Source: Linum tenue (taxonomy: Eukaryota; Streptophyta; Magnoliopsida; Malpighiales; Linaceae). From it: a DNA stretch of 64,000 bases. The position numbers and the translations under genes are program-made. This document shows, one piece after another, positions 53,817-64,000 of the stretch (within the stretch, counting starts at the first letter, position 1; each line of letters opens with the position of its first letter). The stretch lies in the NCBI GenBank assembly GCA_946122785.1, contig CAMGYJ010000005.1, positions 61,702,200 to 61,766,199 of the forward strand, given 5' to 3'. Below the pieces are notes generated by a model. That model was not told the origin of the DNA. It saw only the letters and a list, made by a program, of their open reading frames with translations, and did no database searches.

Positions 53817-55291
53817 TGACTCGCTAAAACACAACACCTAACAATGGCCGAGTGTAACCAATGAAAGGGACTGCAGTATAGTGGCACAAGTAATAAATAT
53901 CGAATCCACGGGTCTCTAGAGTTACTATTACTCAGCTTCAGTTCATTATCTAGCAAACTAGATTAAGAATTGATTGATAAACTACTCTACTGACTACTCT
54001 ACTAATTACAAGTTGGGAACTCACTTAGGTATGATTCCCCCTAGCTCCTCCATTAGGTCCAAGTTGCAATTACCTTTGGTTGATCTACTGATGATTAAAC
54101 TGCGGAAGATCCTAAATTAGCTTGGAATCTCTTAAGCTGACCAAGCCCTCTCAGACAGAATACCCGGCAGGCGACTAGCCTTCACCGGGATAGACTGCTA
54201 AGGCGATTCACACAGATCTCCACTACTGGAATGAATTCCAGTACAAAGCAGTGAATTGGCTAACTCTCGTACAACCAATTCACTACTATCAATCAAGGAA
54301 GCTCTCTTAACCTAATCAGATTCTATCTATCATAGGTTAAAGCAGAAATCAAGAGAATTTGATCAAGATCCAATTGACTCAATAAATCATGCCTCAATCG
54401 ATTATAATCAAACAATATAGCATCCAAAACTTCATACAAGAAAGATCCTAACTCATGGAACTAGGGTTCCTCAAAACCTAAGTGAAGGGAAGTTACTCCA
54501 TAGAGAAGAGAGAGACTGCAGAAATCTGATCTAGATCTTCAATCTCCATCTCCAAGCTTGATTCCCGAGCTCCAATGGCGAAGAAATCCTCCAAAATAGC
54601 TCCAAGAATGTTTCCAAGTCGCTCTCTCTCTCTAGGGTTCGTCCCTTGGGTGTTTGGGATCCAAAACCCAGCTCTCCCCCCTTTTGGCTCGGATTAGGCT
54701 TAAAAACAGGCTTCCCCGAGTTGCACGGCCAGGTGCACGGCCGTGCACAACACCATTCTGGCCGTGCACCCTCAAAACGCACCGTTTCACTTAATCGATC
54801 TCAGCCATCTTGCACGGCCAGGTGCACGGCCGTGCAAGGCTGGATTTTGCCCGTGCAAGGCCTCGGCAGAGAGCGCACGGCCAGAATTATATGTTGCACG
54901 GCCGTGCGCCTCCCTGGTCTGCCCGTGCAGCTTGCTCAGCCTCTGTTTAATGCTTCGTTTTTCCCTCGTCCGGACTCCGAATCAGTCGCCGTTTGATCCC
55001 AGACGCTCGTAGTCTCGTCCTCTTTCGTTTCATAACAAGCTTGCATGATTCTCTGTCCATAAAGTGAGGTAGAAATCAATTCTTCTTCAGGTCATGCCCG
55101 AGTTTCTGCTCCCGAATCGCCAATTGATCTCTGATTGACTTGAAACTTGCGCCTATGCTTCACTTTATGTGCTAGGACCTGAAATGTGACAAAGGAACAC
55201 AACCTAGCATAAAATAGGCCAAAGACACGGTAATTCAAACTCAAACAATCAAGAAACAAAGGGGAAAACATGTGCAAATACCGAGTCATCA
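53817..55291 (-). repeat. Athila-like LTR a (3' LTR), 1,475 bp
   Basis: TG...CA ends (TGACTCGC ... GAGTCATCA). Differs from LTR b at one place I noticed (G at 53849). It contains the palindrome cluster at 54718-54935. Confidence 0.93.
54718..54935. repeat. GCACGGCCGTGC palindrome cluster in the Athila-like LTR
   Basis: The perfect 12-base palindrome GCACGGCCGTGC occurs at 54735-54746, 54824-54835 and 54896-54907, with further half-sites (TTGCACGGCCAGG twice, GGCCGTGCACC, GCCCGTGCA twice) in about 220 bases. The cluster is repeated in LTRs b and c, at +4,189 and +8,378. It is a GC-rich island in an AT-rich element and could act as a protein-binding array or fold into hairpins. Confidence 0.85.
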
Positions 55292-55306
55292 AATCCCCCC
55301 ACACTT
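55292..55306 (-). other. Polypurine tract, internal copy 1
   Basis: Minus strand AAGTGTGGGGGGATT directly beside the LTR a end. The same tract lies at 59481-59495 beside LTR b. Confidence 0.85.
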
Positions 55307-56655
55307 AACTGTTTGCTTGTCCCCAAGCAAACCTAACTCAAACCAATGCAACTCTCCAGAGCTCTATAGCAACATACAACCCCGATCGTCGGTAGAGGAT
55401 TTCCCAGATCATATAGCAGCTTACGAGGTCAACTGGTCTTCTAAGACGTTCCCTATCTCTCTCAATGCGAGTACTAGACTCAAGCCAGGATCATGAGAAA
55501 AAGTAGAAGTAAGACAGTTCATGGATAAAGGGACTCACACCATTCACAACCAAGGACTCGTTGTACCGGGGTGCTCTTTCACTTCATTTCACCGTTGGAA
55601 CCCCTTTTTCTCACTTTCATTTACATTTTTTCTTTCATTTGGTGGAGTTCCAACTGCAGTCTTTTGCACGGTCGACCCTTATTAGTCGAGCAAGAGCAAT
55701 TTCTGTACATCTGGCGCTCGCCAGAGTACTTCTTTTAACTCCTTTTCCTCAACTCGTGTGGAGGGTCAATGAAATTAAGGGGGGTCGGAAGCTCTATCCG
55801 TGCCCTTAAAAACACATCCTCGAGTAGGCAAACCGCTCAACGGGTGGAAGTTTTACTTGTACTAGAGACAGCTTAGCTTCACCTTGTAGGAGTACCCCAC
55901 TAAGGATCACTAAAATCTCTTCCAAAACCCGATTTTGTGCAATGAACGGTGCCACACACGTTGGGCTTACCCCATGTTTAAGATTTAATGATTTTGACAT
56001 GGAGGACCAACTGCTTCCCATTTTCCATATGAGCACCCTGTTCGATACACGAGTCCATAACACAATCCAAATAGAGTCACCATTACCACATGAATTCAAC
56101 GGTCTTAGCTCCACTAATTCACAAAATCAACTGACACAGCAGAGAGCTAGATAGGAAAAATTTTATACTTCAACATCCTCCATAGTGCTACACTACCTCC
56201 CTAGGTTGCACATTACTATAGAGACTGTCAATTCAAAGCATACTGAGCAGGCAATTTGCAAGGAAACACGTACTTGGAGCCCTCAAATCGAAATTTGGAC
56301 AGTGGACTAGGCTCCAAGCACACAAACAGCCAAACATTCACCCGCATACATAATCGAACACCCCCCCTCACTTAAGCACGACATTGTCCTCAATGGAGGA
56401 AAGATAAGGAGGGTAGAACGAAGTTACCAGATCAAGGGTGAATGATGATGGACGGGGCAGGCGGTGCATTCCAGGAGGAGAGAGTAATCAGAACACAAAC
56501 ACCACACAAAATCTCACAAAGGTTGAGCTATTGACTCTAAAACCAAATAACAAAACTTACTCAACCGAGGAGAAATAGAGAAAGAAATGCAAACCGACTG
56601 GTTGGGTTGCCTCCCAACAAGCGCTTCTTTCACGTCGTGAGCCGGACGATGGCTC
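55307..56655. other. Non-coding part of Athila-like internal region, copy 1
   Basis: No frame with a recognisable product. On the minus strand, just after the ORF stop, is TTGGGAGGCAACCCAACC (about 56602-56619), a motif I recall from the downstream side of Athila coding regions. Copy 2 (59496-60844) has the same content. Confidence 0.6.
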
Positions 56656-57870
56656 CTAAGTTTCGGTCCATGCTAGAACCTCCTTGAAGTTGAGGTTCTC
56701 ATCTATGAGGTGGAGTCTCAAGTCACAAGCAGGTGATGTGGCAGGTGATGAAGGCTCGTGCACTTGATGCAGATGAAGTCTCCACCCTCGAGACCTCTTC
56801 TTCTCTTCTCTCGTCTCATTGCCCCAGACCAGATAAGACAGCATCGATTGGCCACCACCGCGTCCACCAAGGGGAACCGATGTCGATGTGGCCTTGGTCT
56901 GGCAAAGAGACACTGCAAATGGGTCCTTGCCAAGCAGCTCCTCGAAGTTTGGTGGGGATATTACCTGCAACTCATGGCCGGTGCAAGCCTCTTCCACCTT
57001 AACTCCGTCATCAGCCTGGACGCCAATTGCTCCTTCAACCTCCCTTACTTCTTCATGTGGTATCACCCCTGGGAAATGATCAAGAACTCCTTCTGCTTCA
57101 CTTTCGTCATCCTCCACAACTTCTTTTTGCACCCTTTCTCTCTCTTCTTCTTCTAGCACGGATTGGAGAGCAAGTTGCCAAGCAATTTCTCTCATGAGAT
57201 CTTCTTGCATCTCCTCACTCATGCCCACCTCTTCAAAGCTCAGTGTGGGGTGCGGGAAAGGGTGGTCGGCTACGACAGGACATTCCTGATCATGATCATC
57301 TCGGGAGCTCTCCGTGACAACTTCTGTGTGCTCCACGATGTCCTTGTAGCCTTCTTCTTTCTCGTCCTCTTCTAGTACGGTAGCAGACGGGTGATCTTGA
57401 GCAAGTTGTGAGCAAACTTGCAACACCCACTCTGTTTGCTTCGCTGAGCGTTGAACAGCCTCCTCCATATCATGGAGATATGAGGGATCGGAAGAGGAAA
57501 GGGCTTGGATGTGAAGATCCATTCTGCGATTGCGTCTCTCGGAGTCCCGAACAAACTGCTCCAGGAGAAGCTTCAGTTCATAGTTTGGATCTGGCTGTGG
57601 AGTGTAGCATGGCTCTGCAGAATGGCCCGTGAAGGCCGCCATGGGTAACTCCAGCGCTGATGGCCCTTCTGGTTGTGGGAGAAAGTCTTCTTGGTAATGA
57701 GATTGTTCTTGATATGCCCAGGGGTCAGATTGTTCTCCATAGTAAGGGGGTTGGTACTGGAACCCGGATCCATAGTCTTCTCCTCCTTGATTGCTCCAGG
57801 GTGTCTCGGGGTAATACCACTCGGATGGTGGTGGATACCCCCAATGGTTGGAGAAGCCATGAGGATCCAT
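56656..57870 (-). CDS. Athila-like internal ORF, 404 codons, copy 1 (gag-related?)
   Basis: An ATG frame open for 404 codons. Residues 1-75 are Tyr-, Pro-, Gln- and Trp-rich (WGYPPPSEWYYPETPWSNQGG). Residues 93-130 (DPNYELKLLLEQFVRDSERR) may form a coiled coil, as in Athila gag C-termini. Residues 170-320 are very acidic (Glu/Asp, Val). The end, LRLHLIDENLNFKEVLAWTE, precedes the GGGAGGCAACCC motif. There is no zinc knuckle and no protease, RT or integrase motif. The ATG is about 120 bases downstream of the PBS. It is probably a rearranged gag-derived or host-derived protein; the function is not known. Confidence 0.6.
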   Translation of the reverse strand: MDPHGFSNHWGYPPPSEWYYPETPWSNQGGEDYGSGFQYQPPYYGEQSDPWAYQEQSHYQEDFLPQPEGPSALELPMAAFTGHSAEPCYTPQPDPNYELKLLLEQFVRDSERRNRRMDLHIQALSSSDPSYLHDMEEAVQRSAKQTEWVLQVCSQLAQDHPSATVLEEDEKEEGYKDIVEHTEVVTESSRDDHDQECPVVADHPFPHPTLSFEEVGMSEEMQEDLMREIAWQLALQSVLEEEERERVQKEVVEDDESEAEGVLDHFPGVIPHEEVREVEGAIGVQADDGVKVEEACTGHELQVISPPNFEELLGKDPFAVSLCQTKATSTSVPLGGRGGGQSMLSYLVWGNETREEKKRSRGWRLHLHQVHEPSSPATSPACDLRLHLIDENLNFKEVLAWTET

Positions 57871-57981
57871 GATTCAGATCTGCACCAACAAAAACTAAAA
57901 CACCCAAGTGAAAAGCAAGGGTGGAAAACAAAAGAAAACGCTAAAGTAACAAACTTCTGCCTTTCCTAATAATCTAGAAAG

Positions 57982-57999
57982 TCCCCGGCAACGGCGCCA
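57982..57999 (-). other. Athila-like primer-binding site, copy 1
   Basis: Minus strand TGGCGCCGTTGCCGGGGA, the tRNA-Asp-type PBS I associate with Athila, six bases from LTR b (58006). Confidence 0.88.
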
Positions 58000-58005
58000 A
58001 AAACT

Positions 58006-59480
58006 TGACTCGCTAAAACACAACACCTAACAATGGCCAAGTGTAACCAATGAAAGGGACTGCAGTATAGTGGCACAAGTAATAAATATCGAATCCACGG
58101 GTCTCTAGAGTTACTATTACTCAGCTTCAGTTCATTATCTAGCAAACTAGATTAAGAATTGATTGATAAACTACTCTACTGACTACTCTACTAATTACAA
58201 GTTGGGAACTCACTTAGGTATGATTCCCCCTAGCTCCTCCATTAGGTCCAAGTTGCAATTACCTTTGGTTGATCTACTGATGATTAAACTGCGGAAGATC
58301 CTAAATTAGCTTGGAATCTCTTAAGCTGACCAAGCCCTCTCAGACAGAATACCCGGCAGGCGACTAGCCTTCACCGGGATAGACTGCTAAGGCGATTCAC
58401 ACAGATCTCCACTACTGGAATGAATTCCAGTACAAAGCAGTGAATTGGCTAACTCTCGTACAACCAATTCACTACTATCAATCAAGGAAGCTCTCTTAAC
58501 CTAATCAGATTCTATCTATCATAGGTTAAAGCAGAAATCAAGAGAATTTGATCAAGATCCAATTGACTCAATAAATCATGCCTCAATCGATTATAATCAA
58601 ACAATATAGCATCCAAAACTTCATACAAGAAAGATCCTAACTCATGGAACTAGGGTTCCTCAAAACCTAAGTGAAGGGAAGTTACTCCATAGAGAAGAGA
58701 GAGACTGCAGAAATCTGATCTAGATCTTCAATCTCCATCTCCAAGCTTGATTCCCGAGCTCCAATGGCGAAGAAATCCTCCAAAATAGCTCCAAGAATGT
58801 TTCCAAGTCGCTCTCTCTCTCTAGGGTTCGTCCCTTGGGTGTTTGGGATCCAAAACCCAGCTCTCCCCCCTTTTGGCTCGGATTAGGCTTAAAAACAGGC
58901 TTCCCCGAGTTGCACGGCCAGGTGCACGGCCGTGCACAACACCATTCTGGCCGTGCACCCTCAAAACGCACCGTTTCACTTAATCGATCTCAGCCATCTT
59001 GCACGGCCAGGTGCACGGCCGTGCAAGGCTGGATTTTGCCCGTGCAAGGCCTCGGCAGAGAGCGCACGGCCAGAATTATATGTTGCACGGCCGTGCGCCT
59101 CCCTGGTCTGCCCGTGCAGCTTGCTCAGCCTCTGTTTAATGCTTCGTTTTTCCCTCGTCCGGACTCCGAATCAGTCGCCGTTTGATCCCAGACGCTCGTA
59201 GTCTCGTCCTCTTTCGTTTCATAACAAGCTTGCATGATTCTCTGTCCATAAAGTGAGGTAGAAATCAATTCTTCTTCAGGTCATGCCCGAGTTTCTGCTC
59301 CCGAATCGCCAATTGATCTCTGATTGACTTGAAACTTGCGCCTATGCTTCACTTTATGTGCTAGGACCTGAAATGTGACAAAGGAACACAACCTAGCATA
59401 AAATAGGCCAAAGACACGGTAATTCAAACTCAAACAATCAAGAAACAAAGGGGAAAACATGTGCAAATACCGAGTCATCA
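58006..59480 (-). repeat. Athila-like LTR b (shared middle LTR), 1,475 bp
   Basis: Serves as 5' LTR for internal copy 1 and 3' LTR for internal copy 2. It shares the A at 58039 with LTR c but lacks LTR c's three private differences, so it is intermediate between the two outer LTRs. Confidence 0.93.
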
Positions 59481-60844
59481 AATCCCCCCACACTTAACTG
59501 TTTGCTTGTCCCCAAGCAAACCTAACTCAAACCAATGCAACTCTCCAGAGCTCTATAGCAACATACAACCCCGATCGTCGGTAGAGGATTTCCCAGATCA
59601 TATAGCAGCTTACGAGGTCAACTGGTCTTCTAAGACGTTCCCTATCTCTCTCAATGCGAGTACTAGACTCAAGCCAGGATCATGAGAAAAAGTAGAAGTA
59701 AGACAGTTCATGGATAAAGGGACTCACACCATTCACAACCAAGGACTCGTTGTACCGGGGTGCTCTTTCACTTCATTTCACCGTTGGAACCCCTTTTTCT
59801 CACTTTCATTTACATTTTTTCTTTCATTTGGTGGAGTTCCAACTGCAGTCTTTTGCACGGTCGACCCTTATTAGTCGAGCAAGAGCAATTTCTGTACATC
59901 TGGCGCTCGCCAGAGTACTTCTTTTAACTCCTTTTCCTCAACTCGTGTGGAGGGTCAATGAAATTAAGGGGGGTCGGAAGCTCTATCCGTGCCCTTAAAA
60001 ACACATCCTCGAGTAGGCAAACCGCTCAACGGGTGGAAGTTTTACTTGTACTAGAGACAGCTTAGCTTCACCTTGTAGGAGTACCCCACTAAGGATCACT
60101 AAAATCTCTTCCAAAACCCGATTTTGTGCAATGAACGGTGCCACACACGTTGGGCTTACCCCATGTTTAAGATTTAATGATTTTGACATGGAGGACCAAC
60201 TGCTTCCCATTTTCCATATGAGCACCCTGTTCGATACACGAGTCCATAACACAATCCAAATAGAGTCACCATTACCACATGAATTCAACGGTCTTAGCTC
60301 CACTAATTCACAAAATCAACTGACACAGCAGAGAGCTAGATAGGAAAAATTTTATACTTCAACATCCTCCATAGTGCTACACTACCTCCCTAGGTTGCAC
60401 ATTACTATAGAGACTGTCAATTCAAAGCATACTGAGCAGGCAATTTGCAAGGAAACACGTACTTGGAGCCCTCAAATCGAAATTTGGACAGTGGACTAGG
60501 CTCCAAGCACACAAACAGCCAAACATTCACCCGCATACATAATCGAACACCCCCCCTCACTTAAGCACGACATTGTCCTCAATGGAGGAAAGATAAGGAG
60601 GGTAGAACGAAGTTACCAGATCAAGGGTGAATGATGATGGACGGGGCAGGCGGTGCATTCCAGGAGGAGAGAGTAATCAGAACACAAACACCACACAAAA
60701 TCTCACAAAGGTTGAGCTATTGACTCTAAAACCAAATAACAAAACTTACTCAACCGAGGAGAAATAGAGAAAGAAATGCAAACCGACTGGTTGGGTTGCC
60801 TCCCAACAAGCGCTTCTTTCACGTCGTGAGCCGGACGATGGCTC

Positions 60845-62059
60845 CTAAGTTTCGGTCCATGCTAGAACCTCCTTGAAGTTGAGGTTCTCATCTATGAGGT
60901 GGAGTCTCAAGTCACAAGCAGGTGATGTGGCAGGTGATGAAGGCTCGTGCACTTGATGCAGATGAAGTCTCCACCCTCGAGACCTCTTCTTCTCTTCTCT
61001 CGTCTCATTGCCCCAGACCAGATAAGACAGCATCGATTGGCCACCACCGCGTCCACCAAGGGGAACCGATGTCGATGTGGCCTTGGTCTGGCAAAGAGAC
61101 ACTGCAAATGGGTCCTTGCCAAGCAGCTCCTCGAAGTTTGGTGGGGATATTACCTGCAACTCATGGCCGGTGCAAGCCTCTTCCACCTTAACTCCGTCAT
61201 CAGCCTGGACGCCAATTGCTCCTTCAACCTCCCTTACTTCTTCATGTGGTATCACCCCTGGGAAATGATCAAGAACTCCTTCTGCTTCACTTTCGTCATC
61301 CTCCACAACTTCTTTTTGCACCCTTTCTCTCTCTTCTTCTTCTAGCACGGATTGGAGAGCAAGTTGCCAAGCAATTTCTCTCATGAGATCTTCTTGCATC
61401 TCCTCACTCATGCCCACCTCTTCAAAGCTCAGTGTGGGGTGCGGGAAAGGGTGGTCGGCTACGACAGGACATTCCTGATCATGATCATCTCGGGAGCTCT
61501 CCGTGACAACTTCTGTGTGCTCCACGATGTCCTTGTAGCCTTCTTCTTTCTCGTCCTCTTCTAGTACGGTAGCAGACGGGTGATCTTGAGCAAGTTGTGA
61601 GCAAACTTGCAACACCCACTCTGTTTGCTTCGCTGAGCGTTGAACAGCCTCCTCCATATCATGGAGATATGAGGGATCGGAAGAGGAAAGGGCTTGGATG
61701 TGAAGATCCATTCTGCGATTGCGTCTCTCGGAGTCCCGAACAAACTGCTCCAGGAGAAGCTTCAGTTCATAGTTTGGATCTGGCTGTGGAGTGTAGCATG
61801 GCTCTGCAGAATGGCCCGTGAAGGCCGCCATGGGTAACTCCAGCGCTGATGGCCCTTCTGGTTGTGGGAGAAAGTCTTCTTGGTAATGAGATTGTTCTTG
61901 ATATGCCCAGGGGTCAGATTGTTCTCCATAGTAAGGGGGTTGGTACTGGAACCCGGATCCATAGTCTTCTCCTCCTTGATTGCTCCAGGGTGTCTCGGGG
62001 TAATACCACTCGGATGGTGGTGGATACCCCCAATGGTTGGAGAAGCCATGAGGATCCAT
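60845..62059 (-). CDS. Athila-like internal ORF, 404 codons, copy 2
   Basis: Its translation is identical to that of copy 1 at 56656-57870, with the same position relative to PBS and LTR. Being next to the outer 5' LTR (LTR c), this is the copy that a full transcript would reach first. Identity with copy 1 means the duplication is too recent to show whether the ORF is under selection. Confidence 0.6.
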   Translation of the reverse strand: MDPHGFSNHWGYPPPSEWYYPETPWSNQGGEDYGSGFQYQPPYYGEQSDPWAYQEQSHYQEDFLPQPEGPSALELPMAAFTGHSAEPCYTPQPDPNYELKLLLEQFVRDSERRNRRMDLHIQALSSSDPSYLHDMEEAVQRSAKQTEWVLQVCSQLAQDHPSATVLEEDEKEEGYKDIVEHTEVVTESSRDDHDQECPVVADHPFPHPTLSFEEVGMSEEMQEDLMREIAWQLALQSVLEEEERERVQKEVVEDDESEAEGVLDHFPGVIPHEEVREVEGAIGVQADDGVKVEEACTGHELQVISPPNFEELLGKDPFAVSLCQTKATSTSVPLGGRGGGQSMLSYLVWGNETREEKKRSRGWRLHLHQVHEPSSPATSPACDLRLHLIDENLNFKEVLAWTET

Positions 62060-62170
62060 GATTCAGATCTGCACCAACAAAAACTAAAACACCCAAGTGA
62101 AAAGCAAGGGTGGAAAACAAAAGAAAACGCTAAAGTAACAAACTTCTGCCTTTCCTAATAATCTAGAAAG

Positions 62171-62188
62171 TCCCCGGCAACGGCGCCA
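62171..62188 (-). other. Athila-like primer-binding site, copy 2
   Basis: Second copy of TGGCGCCGTTGCCGGGGA on the minus strand, six bases from LTR c (62195). This is the PBS used if the whole array is reverse-transcribed from its outer 5' LTR. Confidence 0.88.
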
Positions 62189-62194
62189 AAAACT

Positions 62195-63669
62195 TGACTC
62201 GCTAAAACACAACACCTAACAATGGCCAAGTGTAACCAATGAAAGGGACTGCAGTATAGTGGCACAAGTAATAAATATCGAATCCACGGGTCTCTAGAGT
62301 TACTATTACTCAGCTTCAGTTCATTATCTAGCAAACTAGATTAAGAATTGATTGATAAACTACTCTACTGACTACTCTACTAATTACAAGTTGGGAACTC
62401 ACTTAGGTATGATTCCCCCTAGCTCCTCCATTAGGTCCAAGTTGCAATTACCTTTGGTTGATCTACTGATGATTAAACTGCGGAAGATCCTAAATTAGCT
62501 TGGAATCTCTTAAGCTGACCAAGCCCTCTCAGACAGAATACCCGGCAGGCGACTAGCCTTCACCGGGATAGACTGCTAAGGCGATTCACACAGATCTCCA
62601 CTACTGGAATGAATTCCAGTACAAAGCAGTGAATTGGCTAACTCTCGTACAACCAATTCACTACTATCAATCAAGGAAGCTCTCTTAACCTAATCAGATT
62701 CTATCTATCATAGGTTAAAGCAGAAATCAAGAGAATTTGATCAAGATCCAATTGACTCAATAAATCATGCCTCAATCGATTATAATCAAACAATATAGCA
62801 TCCAAAACTTCATACAAGAAAGATCCTAACTCATGGAACTAGGGTTCCTCAAAACCTAAGTGAAGGGAAGTTACTCCATAGAGAAGAGAGAGACTGCAGA
62901 AATCTGATCTAGATCTTCAATCTCCATCTCCAAGCTTGATTCCCGAGCTCCAATGGCGAAGAAATCCTCCAAAATAGCTCCAAGAATGTTTCCAAGTCGC
63001 TCTCTCTCTCTAGGGTTCGTCCCTTGGGTGTTTGGGATCCAAAACCCAGCTCTCCCCCCTTTTGGCTCGGATTAGGCTTAAAAACAGGCTTCCCCGAGTT
63101 GCACGGCCAGGTGCACGGCCGTGCACAACACCATTCTGGCCGTGCACCCTCAAAACGCACCGTTTCACTTAATCGATCTCAGCCATCTTGCACGGCCAGG
63201 TGCACGGCCGTGCAAGGCTGGATTTTGCCCGTGCAAGGCCTCGGCAGAGAGCGCACGGCCAGAATTATATGTTGCACGGCCGTGCGCCTCCCTGGTCTGC
63301 CCGTGCAGCTTGCTCAGCCTCTGTTTAATGCTTCGTTTCTCCCTCGTCCGGACTCCGAATCAGTCGCCATTTGATCCCAGACGCTCGTAGTCTCGTCCTC
63401 TTTCGTTTCATAACAAGCTTGCATGATTCTCTGTCCATAAATTGAGGTAGAAATCAATTCTTCTTCAGGTCATGCCCGAGTTTCTGCTCCCGAATCGCCA
63501 ATTGATCTCTGATTGACTTGAAACTTGCGCCTATGCTTCACTTTATGTGCTAGGACCTGAAATGTGACAAAGGAACACAACCTAGCATAAAATAGGCCAA
63601 AGACACGGTAATTCAAACTCAAACAATCAAGAAACAAAGGGGAAAACATGTGCAAATACCGAGTCATCA
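62195..63669 (-). repeat. Athila-like LTR c (5' LTR), 1,475 bp
   Basis: Carries three private differences that I noticed relative to LTRs a and b (C at 63339, A at 63369, T near 63442). It ends GAGTCATCA against the CCCAC duplication. Confidence 0.93.
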
Positions 63670-64000
63670 CCCACCTAAATGAATGTGGACTTTCTTATTA
63701 TTTCAAACACATAACATGCTCATTATATGAGATGTGAATTGGCTTGGAGAAGAAAGCTCATCCACCATAATAACTTCATTGACTCATGCATTATAATTCT
63801 TGTCTCCATCTTGTCTTCAAGCATTATTTGACTTCTCCTTGAAATAAGCTAGCTAGCGACAGGGGAAAGGAACATCTCATGTTCCATTTGATCTTCACAC
63901 TAATCATAAGTTGACAATAATAATTAATTCATGGTTGATAATGTTGAGGCATACCATGTGTAGTGTTTAGTGATAGGTTGATTGCAAATTACCATTCAAC
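63670..64000 (-). repeat. Copia array LTR 3, outer piece
   Basis: Continues the LTR from CCCACCTAAATG to ATTACCATTCAAC at the last base of the window; the LTR should end about one or two bases further. It contains the TAGCTAGCGAC segment that LTR 1 has and LTR 2 lacks. Confidence 0.85.

Larger units (their letters stand above)
53817..63669 (-). mobile_element. Athila-like non-autonomous LTR element, tandem form with three LTRs, 9.85 kb
   Basis: Three 1,475-bp LTRs (53817-55291, 58006-59480, 62195-63669) enclose two 2,714-bp internal regions (55292-58005, 59481-62194), a repeat period of exactly 4,189 bp. The PBS TGGCGCCGTTGCCGGGGA and the position of the polypurine tract show minus-strand orientation. 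A CCCAC duplication flanks the whole array. No protease, RT or integrase is encoded; each internal region has one 404-codon ORF. The tRNA-Asp-type PBS and the TTGGGAGGCAACCCAAC motif after the ORF are features I associate with Athila elements. The single-unit form would be 5,664 bp. Confidence 0.92.
33287..64000 (-). mobile_element. Copia array (Tork-like) with three LTRs, host of two later insertions
   Basis: Homologous LTRs lie at 33287-33905, 37933-38521 and, in two pieces, 53729-53816 plus 63670-64000. Between them are two minus-strand internal regions: a fairly complete one (33906-37932) and a truncated one (38522-53728, interrupted by the LARD). The middle LTR is shared, so this is an LTR-internal-LTR-internal-LTR array rather than two independent insertions. 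Integrase precedes RT, as in copia; RT and integrase motifs resemble the Tork lineage (recollection). All coding regions are broken. The outer right end lies within a few bases of the window edge. Confidence 0.85.

Overview
The window is nuclear DNA of a flowering plant, probably a eudicot. It has AT-rich intergenic DNA, Ty1/copia and Ty3/gypsy elements, plant L1-type LINEs, many hAT-type MITEs and one intronless GRAS gene. I see no bacterial operons, CRISPR arrays, tRNA or rRNA genes. About 80% of it is transposable-element sequence, much of it nested. Many long open frames are shadows of GRAS or retroelement coding sequence.

Layout, left to right. (1) 1-4886: the 5' part of a decayed minus-strand Ty3/gypsy element (LTR, PBS, gag, protease, RT, RNase H, integrase), sitting in a broken hAT-like element. 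(2) 4887-7300: MITEs and MITE remnants plus one unassigned GC-rich segment. (3) About 7330-12640: a plus-strand LINE, with a 663-bp hAT-type MITE inserted in its ORF1 and flanked by a perfect 8-bp duplication. (4) 13553-15253: the only convincing host gene, a full-length GRAS transcription factor of NSP2/SCL26 type on the minus strand. (5) 16021-24000: MITEs, a LINE 3' remnant and a nearly complete minus-strand LINE with an RNase H domain. (6) 24000-26850: AT-rich intergenic DNA with a degenerate 'CCCGATTAA' repeat and a 111-bp direct duplication. (7) 26851-31642: a plus-strand copia element whose integrase core is deleted and whose 3' LTR is split by a 1.2-kb hAT-like element. (8) 32200-32857: a Harbinger-type MITE.

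(9) 33287 to the window end is one nest. The host layer is a minus-strand copia array with three LTRs and two internal regions, the second fused to an LTR by deletion. Two younger elements were inserted into it. A 12.86-kb plus-strand, non-coding, Tat/Ogre-like LARD (38621-51483) has almost identical 3.69-kb LTRs and a GGTGT target duplication. A 9.85-kb minus-strand Athila-like element (53817-63669) has three 1,475-bp LTRs around two 2,714-bp internal regions and a CCCAC target duplication.

Most unusual points: the tandem three-LTR Athila-like element with an intact 404-codon ORF in both internal copies, and the LARD LTR. On its minus strand that LTR carries an ordered series of signals: tRNA-like A and B boxes, a palindrome, a TATA box, a telo-box, a CT-rich leader, an ATG and five GTAAG donors. 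This looks like a captured host promoter and 5' gene end. On the plus strand an intact 170-codon frame starts just after the LTR's own TATA box. Boundaries given with target duplications are precise; LINE ends and remnant limits are approximate.
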